NCBI RefSeq assembly: GCF_000559025.1
Contig: NZ_JAAN01000026.1
Coordinates: forward strand, 1-64,000
Direction of reading: 5' to 3'
Length of the DNA stretch: 64,000 nucleotides
From: Luteimonas huabeiensis HB2
GTDB lineage: Bacteria; Pseudomonadota; Gammaproteobacteria; Xanthomonadales; Xanthomonadaceae
Position numbers and translations under genes: made by a program. How positions within the stretch are numbered: the stretch's first letter is position 1; the number at the start of each line of letters is the position of its first letter. A model generated the notes under the pieces. The model did not search any database. It saw only the letters and a program-made list of their open reading frames with translations, and was not told the DNA's origin. Shown here in pieces: positions 59,325 to 64,000 of the stretch.

Positions 59325-61271
59325 ATGCTGCCTGAGCTCGGACAAGTCGCGCTGCTGCTGGCGCTGATCGCCTCGGCGGTGCAGACCGCGCTGCCGCTGT
59401 TCGGCGCGCAGCGCGGCATCGCCGCCTGGATGGACACCGCGCGCCCGGCCGCCTACGTGCAGCTGGCGCTGGTCTTGCTGGCCTATGCGCTGTTGACCTG
59501 GGCCTTCGTCGCGCAGGATTTCTCGGTGCGCTACGTGGCCGAGAACTCCAACACGCTGCTGCCGATGGCCTACCGGATCACCGCGGTCTGGGGCAACCAC
59601 GAGGGCTCGCTGCTGTTCTGGGTGCTGGTCATCGCGCTGTGGAACGGCGCGGTGGCGCGCTTCTCGCGCAGCCTGCCGCCGGAGGTGATCGCGCGGGTGC
59701 TGGCGACGATGGGCGCGGTGTCGCTGGGCTTTCTCGCCTTCCTGATCTTCACCAGCAACCCGTTCGAGCGCCTGCTGCCGGCGGCGATCGAGGGCCGCGA
59801 CCTCAACCCGCTGCTGCAGGACCCGGGGATGATCGTGCACCCGCCGATGCTCTACATCGGCTACGCCGGCTTCGTGGTGCCGTTCGCCTTCGCCATCGCC
59901 GCCCTGCTCGACGGGCGCGTGGACGCGCGCTGGCTGCGCTGGACCCGGCCGTGGACCAACGTGGCCTGGGCGTTCCTGACCGTGGGCATCGCGCTGGGCA
60001 GCTGGTGGGCCTACTACGAGCTGGGCTGGGGCGGCTGGTGGTTCTGGGACCCGGTGGAGAACGCCAGCTTCATGCCCTGGCTGGCCGGCGCGGCGCTGAT
60101 CCACTCGCAGGCGGTCACCGAGAAGCGCGGCAGCTTCCGCGGCTGGACCCTGCTGCTGGCCATCGCCACCTTCTCGCTGTCGCTGCTGGGCGCGTTCCTG
60201 GTCCGCTCGGGCGTGCTGACCAGCGTGCACAGCTTCGCCGCCGATCCCTCGCGCGGCCTGTTCATCCTGGTCTTCCTCGGCATCGTGGTCGGCGGCTCGC
60301 TGCTGCTGTACGCGCTGCGCGCGCCCGACGCCGAGGACGGCAAGCCGTTCGCCGGCGCCTCGCGCGAGACCCTGCTGCTGCTCAACAACCTGCTGCTGGT
60401 GGCCGCCTGCGCGATGGTGCTGCTGGGCACGCTGTACCCGCTGCTGGCCGACGCGCTGGACCTGGGCAAGATCTCGGTCGGCCCGCCCTACTTCGGCCTG
60501 CTGTTCCTGCTGCTGATGACGCCGCTGGTGCTGCTGCTGCCGTTCGGCCCGCTGGTGCGCTGGCAGCGCGACGAACCGCGCAGGGCGATGCGCGCGCTCG
60601 CGCCGTGGGCGGTGCTGGCCCTGCTGACCGGCGCGGTCGGCTTCTTCATCGCGCCGCAGGGCCCGTGGAAGGTCGCAATGGGCCTGACCGGCGCGGTCTG
60701 GGTGGCGGCCGGCACGGCCTACTTCGCCTGGACGCGGGTGCGCGGCCGCGGTCGCTTCACCCCGGAAATGACCGGCATGCTGCTGGCCCACCTGGGCGTG
60801 GCCGTGTTCGTGGTCGGCGCGCTGCTGGTGGAGGCGATGAACGTGCAGCGCGAGGTCGCGCTGCGGCCGGGCGAGACGCTGGAGGTCGGCGGCCACGCGT
60901 TCCGCTTCGAGGGCGTGGGCCGCGTGCAGGGGCCGAACTACCTCGCCGACCGCGGCAGCGTGACCCTGCTGCGCGACGGCCGCGAGGTCGCGGTACTGCA
61001 CCCGGAGAAGCGCCACTACGCCAGCGGCGGCCAGGTCATGACCGAGGCCGCGATCCACGCCGGCGTGCTCGGCGACGTCTACGTCGCGCTCGGCGAGCCG
61101 CTGGGCGACGAGGCCTGGGCGGTGCGCGCCCACGCCAAGCCCTTCGTGCGCTGGATCTGGGCGGGCGCGGCGCTGATGGCGCTGGGCGGCCTGGTGACCG
61201 CCTTCGACCGCCGCTTCCGCCCGGCGCGCCGCACCGCGCCCGCGGCCCTGGAACCGGGAGACGCGCGATGA
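59325..61271 (+). CDS. ccmF: Cytochrome c heme lyase subunit CcmF
   Basis: Large multi-helix component (648 aa) of the heme lyase that attaches heme from CcmE to apocytochrome c. The heme-handling WWD motif is GWGGWWFWDPVENASFMPWL, and conserved His occur in VWGNHEGSLLFW, MIVHPPMLYIGY and GVLTSVHSF. The ATG at 59325 gives the standard MLPELGQVALLLALI start. An in-frame ATG at 59163 would add repeat-encoded residues and is rejected. Its stop overlaps ccmG by ATGA. Confidence 0.96.
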   Translation: MLPELGQVALLLALIASAVQTALPLFGAQRGIAAWMDTARPAAYVQLALVLLAYALLTWAFVAQDFSVRYVAENSNTLLPMAYRITAVWGNHEGSLLFWVLVIALWNGAVARFSRSLPPEVIARVLATMGAVSLGFLAFLIFTSNPFERLLPAAIEGRDLNPLLQDPGMIVHPPMLYIGYAGFVVPFAFAIAALLDGRVDARWLRWTRPWTNVAWAFLTVGIALGSWWAYYELGWGGWWFWDPVENASFMPWLAGAALIHSQAVTEKRGSFRGWTLLLAIATFSLSLLGAFLVRSGVLTSVHSFAADPSRGLFILVFLGIVVGGSLLLYALRAPDAEDGKPFAGASRETLLLLNNLLLVAACAMVLLGTLYPLLADALDLGKISVGPPYFGLLFLLLMTPLVLLLPFGPLVRWQRDEPRRAMRALAPWAVLALLTGAVGFFIAPQGPWKVAMGLTGAVWVAAGTAYFAWTRVRGRGRFTPEMTGMLLAHLGVAVFVVGALLVEAMNVQREVALRPGETLEVGGHAFRFEGVGRVQGPNYLADRGSVTLLRDGREVAVLHPEKRHYASGGQVMTEAAIHAGVLGDVYVALGEPLGDEAWAVRAHAKPFVRWIWAGAALMALGGLVTAFDRRFRPARRTAPAALEPGDAR

Positions 61272-61807
61272 AACTGCAACGCTGGCTGCCGCTGGCCGTG
61301 TTCGCCGCCGTCGCCGTGCTGCTGGCCGCCGGCGTCTGGCTCAGCCGCGACCCCGCCCGCGACGCCCTGCCCTCGCCGCTGATCGGCAAGCCCGCGCCGG
61401 CGTTCCGGCTGCCGGTGCTGCACGAGGCCGGCCGCCTGGTGACCGACCAGGACCTGCGCGGCGCGCCGTACGTGCTCAACGTCTGGGGCAGCTGGTGCCC
61501 GGAGTGCCGCAACGAACACGGCGTGCTGACCCGCTTCGCCGAGACCCGGCGCGTGCGCGTGATCGGCTACAACTGGAAGGACGAGCGCGCCGACGCGCTG
61601 CGCTGGCTGGAGCGCTACGGCAACCCCTACTGGGTGGTGCTGGTGGACTACGACGGCCGCACCGCCATCGAATGGGGCATCTACGGCGCGCCGGAGACGT
61701 TCCTGGTCGATGCCGAGGGCGTGGTGCGCTGGAAGCACGTGGGCCCGATGACCGACGAGGACGTGCGCGATCGCCTGCTGCCCGCGCTGGAGGCGATCGG
61801 CGGATGA
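61268..61807 (+). CDS. ccmG: Thiol:disulfide interchange protein CcmG/DsbE
   Basis: Periplasmic thioredoxin-like reductant (179 aa) that keeps the apocytochrome CXXCH or CcmH thiols reduced. An N-terminal membrane anchor (about 6-25) precedes the thioredoxin fold, with active site GSWCPECRNE (C77, C80), the acidic-cleft segment VIGYNWKDE and the cis-Pro region YGAPETFLVD. Overlaps with ccmF and ccmH are ATGA. Confidence 0.96.
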   Translation: MKLQRWLPLAVFAAVAVLLAAGVWLSRDPARDALPSPLIGKPAPAFRLPVLHEAGRLVTDQDLRGAPYVLNVWGSWCPECRNEHGVLTRFAETRRVRVIGYNWKDERADALRWLERYGNPYWVVLVDYDGRTAIEWGIYGAPETFLVDAEGVVRWKHVGPMTDEDVRDRLLPALEAIGG

Positions 61808-62241
61808 GGATCCTGCTGCTCGCCCTGCTGCTGGCCTGCTGGCCGCCGGCGATCCTGGCCCAGGCGGCGCAGGACCCGGCGCCGCTGGAGTTCGCCGACG
61901 GCGCCGAGGAGGCGCGCTTCCGCGCCCTGGTCGCCGAGCTGCGCTGCGTGATGTGCCAGAACCAGTCGCTGGCCGATTCCAACGCGCAGATCGCCCACGA
62001 CCTGCGTCGCGAGGTGCTGACGCTGATGCGCGACGGCATGAGCGATGCGCAGGTGCGCCAGCACCTGGTCGAACGCTACGGCGAGTTCGTGCTGTACCGG
62101 CCGCGCCTGGGCGCGCAGACCTGGCTGCTGTGGTTCGGCCCGGCGCTGGTGCTGCTGGCCGGCGGCGTGGTGGTGGCGCGGATCGTGCGCCGCCGCGCCC
62201 AGGGCCGCCCGGTCCCCCCAGACGACAGCCAGGAGTGGTGA
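61804..62241 (+). CDS. ccmH: Cytochrome c maturation protein CcmH (CcmL/NrfF type)
   Basis: Membrane-anchored thiol oxidoreductase (145 aa) acting on apocytochrome c. A signal peptide is followed by the LRCxxC motif in AELRCVMCQNQSLADSNA (C48, C51), RRYGEFVLY-like residues (ERYGEFVLYRP) and a C-terminal membrane helix. It is the short form, with the TPR part encoded separately as ccmI. Its stop and the ccmI start share TGATG. Confidence 0.95.
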   Translation: MRILLLALLLACWPPAILAQAAQDPAPLEFADGAEEARFRALVAELRCVMCQNQSLADSNAQIAHDLRREVLTLMRDGMSDAQVRQHLVERYGEFVLYRPRLGAQTWLLWFGPALVLLAGGVVVARIVRRRAQGRPVPPDDSQEW

Positions 62242-63242
62242 TGGCGACCTATCTCGTCCTGGCCGCGCTGCTGGCCGTGGCCACCGGCGTGGCGCTGGCC
62301 TGGCCGCTGCGGCGCTCGCGCGCGGCCTTCGCCGCGATCGCGGTCTCGGTGCCGCTGCTGGCGCTGTGCCTGTACCAGTTCGTCGGCACGCCGGGCGCGC
62401 TCGACCCGGCGCAACGCAAGGCGCCGGAGACGCTGGAGGAGGCGATCGCGCAACTGCAGGCCGACCTGGAGCGCGACCCGCGCCAGATCGACGGCTGGCG
62501 CCTGCTGGGCCGCGCGCTGCAGCAGCAGGGCCGCGCCGCGCAAGCGCGCGACGCCTTCGCCCGCGCCGCGGCGCTGGCGCCCGACGACCTGCCCGCGCAG
62601 ATCGAATACGCCGAATCGCGCTCGCGCGCCGATCCGCAGCGCCGCTTCGACGAGATCGCGCTGCAGACCCTGGAGCGCGTGCTGCGGCTCGACCCCGGGC
62701 AGGAACGCGCGCGCCTGTTCCTGGGCATCGCCTATCGCCAGCACGGCCGCGATGCCGAGGCGGCGCAGACCTGGGAGCCGCTGCTGGCCGCGCTCGGCGC
62801 CGAGGCCGCCGGCGGGCTGCGCGAGCAGATCGACGCGGCGCGCCGCGCCGCCGGCCTGGACCCGCTGCCGGAACCGGCCGCCGACGCCGCGCCCGGCCTG
62901 CGGGTGCGGGTGTCGCTCGATCCGGCGTTCGCCTCGCGCGTGCGCCTGGACCCGGAGGCCGTCGTCTTCGTCATCGCGCGCGCGCCCGGCGGCCCGCCGA
63001 TGCCGGTCGCCGTGCAGCGCCGCCGCGTGGCCGAACTGCCGCTGGAGCTCACCCTGACCGACCGCGACAGCCCGATGCCGACGCAGCCGCTGTCGGCGCT
63101 GCGGGAGGTCGAGGTGCTGGCGCGGATATCCGCCTCCGGCGACGCCACGCCCGCCGAAGGCGACCCGGCCTCGTTCCCGGCGCGCGTGTCCCTGCCCGCC
63201 GACGGCGCGGTCGAGCTGGTGCTGGGCGCGCCTCCCGGCTGA
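62241..63242 (+). CDS. ccmI: Cytochrome c maturation TPR protein CcmI
   Basis: Apocytochrome c chaperone (333 aa) with two N-terminal membrane helices (about 2-22 and 28-47) and a TPR region (about 65-215: GWRLLGRALQQQGRAAQARDAFARAAALAPDD, readable as WRLLGRALQQQG then AFARAAALAPDD). A C-terminal beta-rich domain (about 220-333) resembles the periplasmic part of fused CcmH/CycH proteins. AGGAG sits just upstream of the ATG. It ends the ccm operon. Confidence 0.93.
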   Translation: MATYLVLAALLAVATGVALAWPLRRSRAAFAAIAVSVPLLALCLYQFVGTPGALDPAQRKAPETLEEAIAQLQADLERDPRQIDGWRLLGRALQQQGRAAQARDAFARAAALAPDDLPAQIEYAESRSRADPQRRFDEIALQTLERVLRLDPGQERARLFLGIAYRQHGRDAEAAQTWEPLLAALGAEAAGGLREQIDAARRAAGLDPLPEPAADAAPGLRVRVSLDPAFASRVRLDPEAVVFVIARAPGGPPMPVAVQRRRVAELPLELTLTDRDSPMPTQPLSALREVEVLARISASGDATPAEGDPASFPARVSLPADGAVELVLGAPPG

Positions 63243-63272
63243 TCGCCCGCCAGCGCGCCGGCACCCGCCGCT

Positions 63273-63734
63273 TCACCCCGCTGCGGCGCCCCACGGCCGC
63301 ACCACCAGCAGCGCCCCGGCGGCGACCAGCAGCGCGCCCAGGATCCGCATCCAGTCGGCCGGTCGCGGCGTGGACAGCACGCCGAAGTGGTCGAGCAGCA
63401 GCGAGCCGGCCAGCTGCCCCAGCACGATCAGGCAGATCAGCGAGGCCGCGCCGAGCCGCGTCACCAGCACCGTGGCGCTGAGGATGTAGGCCGCGCCGAG
63501 CAGGCCGCCCAGCCAGATCCAGGCCGGCAGCTGCACCAGTGCGGACATGGGCGGCAGCCGCGTGCGCGCGGCCAGCAGCGCCGCGCCCAGCGCCAGCGTG
63601 CCGACCAGGAAGGACATGAAGGCGGCGAACAGCGATCCGCTGGTCGTCTGCCCCAGCCGCGCGTTGATCAGCGCCTGCAACGGCAGCACCATGCCCACCG
63701 CGAGCGCGATGCCGCCGGCGATCCAAGGATTCAT
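63273..63734 (-). CDS. YdcZ-type DMT superfamily transporter
   Basis: Small inner-membrane protein (153 aa, five hydrophobic segments) of the DUF606/YdcZ family in the drug/metabolite transporter superfamily. Marks are ALAVGMVLPLQALINARLG, FAAFMSFLVGTLAL, and LIVLGQLAGSLLLDHFGVL near the end. These short proteins probably act as dimers; the substrate is unknown. It is convergent with ccmI. Confidence 0.9.
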   Translation of the reverse strand: MNPWIAGGIALAVGMVLPLQALINARLGQTTSGSLFAAFMSFLVGTLALGAALLAARTRLPPMSALVQLPAWIWLGGLLGAAYILSATVLVTRLGAASLICLIVLGQLAGSLLLDHFGVLSTPRPADWMRILGALLVAAGALLVVRPWGAAAG

Positions 63735-63885
63735 CCGCGATCTCCCGTCGAATGCGCCAGTCTAGAACGTCCCGCACGGCGGCTGCGCCACGCGTCGCGA
63801 CGGGAACGCGGCGCCGATCGCCCTCCCCGCGCGGCAACGCGTCCGCTGCGGCCATGCGCGAGCCGCTCTCGCGCCGCCTGGCGCG

Positions 63886-64000
63886 CTACGCGGACCGTCG
63901 CGAGGGCGCGTCGAACTCCAGCAGCGGTCCCTGCGGCACGATGCCGCTCGGATTGATATGACGATGGCTCTGGTAGTAGTGGCGCTTGATGTGCGCGAAG
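63886..64000 (-). CDS. yqjG: Glutathionyl-hydroquinone reductase, C-terminal fragment (cut by window edge)
   Basis: The minus strand encodes the last 37 residues before a TAG stop: AHIKRHYYQSHRHINPSGIV, then PQGPLLEFDAP. This matches the C-terminus of YqjG/Xi-class glutathione transferases, whose IKRHYY..SH..INP.GI segment is characteristic. These enzymes reduce glutathionyl-hydroquinones. The rest of the gene lies beyond the window, so its integrity cannot be judged. Confidence 0.85.
   Translation of the reverse strand, partial: FAHIKRHYYQSHRHINPSGIVPQGPLLEFDAPSRRSA

Overview
The window is a very GC-rich (roughly 70-75 %), densely coding chromosomal segment from a gammaproteobacterium of the Lysobacteraceae/Xanthomonadaceae. 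The lineage call rests on several things: the zwf-glk-pgl-edd-eda order of the Entner-Doudoroff genes, two kinds of TonB-dependent receptor, a DUF3247 gene, a split ccmH/ccmI pair, and GGGACTC-type intergenic repeats. It most resembles Lysobacter or Luteimonas; the genus cannot be fixed by eye. No rRNA, tRNA, prophage, insertion sequence or CRISPR array was seen.

Layout. 1-14 kb is housekeeping and signalling: xseA, a TPP enzyme plus an aldehyde dehydrogenase, a GAF-GAF-GGDEF-EAL protein, an ECF sigma factor with a frame-disrupted probable anti-sigma gene, a YigZ protein, an ABC exporter, a lipoprotein and a class I fumarase. 14.3-21.7 kb holds a sugar-ABC ATPase divergent from the full Entner-Doudoroff set (zwf, glk, pgl, edd, eda). 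23.0-33.5 kb is an iron-chelate acquisition locus on the minus strand: AraC/PchR-like regulator, siderophore-type TonB receptor, YncE-like beta-propeller, FecB/C/D/E-type ABC importer and an NtaA/SnaA-type flavin monooxygenase. 33.8-46.1 kb is a carbohydrate-utilisation locus on the minus strand: LacI-family regulator, Oar-like TonB receptor, GH144/PF10091-type glucanase lipoprotein, sugar-binding lipoprotein, two permeases and a large discoidin/(alpha/alpha)6 glycosidase lipoprotein. 46.3-55.8 kb has bolA, a YciI protein, scpA-scpB-rluB, DUF3247, an aminotransferase/omega-amidase pair, DUF3293 and a two-component system. 56.3-63.2 kb is a complete cytochrome c maturation operon, ccmABCDEFGHI. 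The window ends in a YdcZ-type transporter and the 3' end of a glutathionyl-hydroquinone reductase gene.

How the parts connect. Three LacI-type palindromes fitting TGNAATCGNTTNCA lie upstream of the glucanase/ABC operon (41976), of lacI itself (46158), and between the orphan sugar ATPase and zwf (15465). This suggests one regulon joining outer-membrane glucan capture, periplasmic hydrolysis, ABC import energised by the distant ATPase, glucokinase and the Entner-Doudoroff route. The iron locus is notable because its last gene is a monooxygenase of a family that degrades metal chelators, so the chelate may be broken down after import to release iron.
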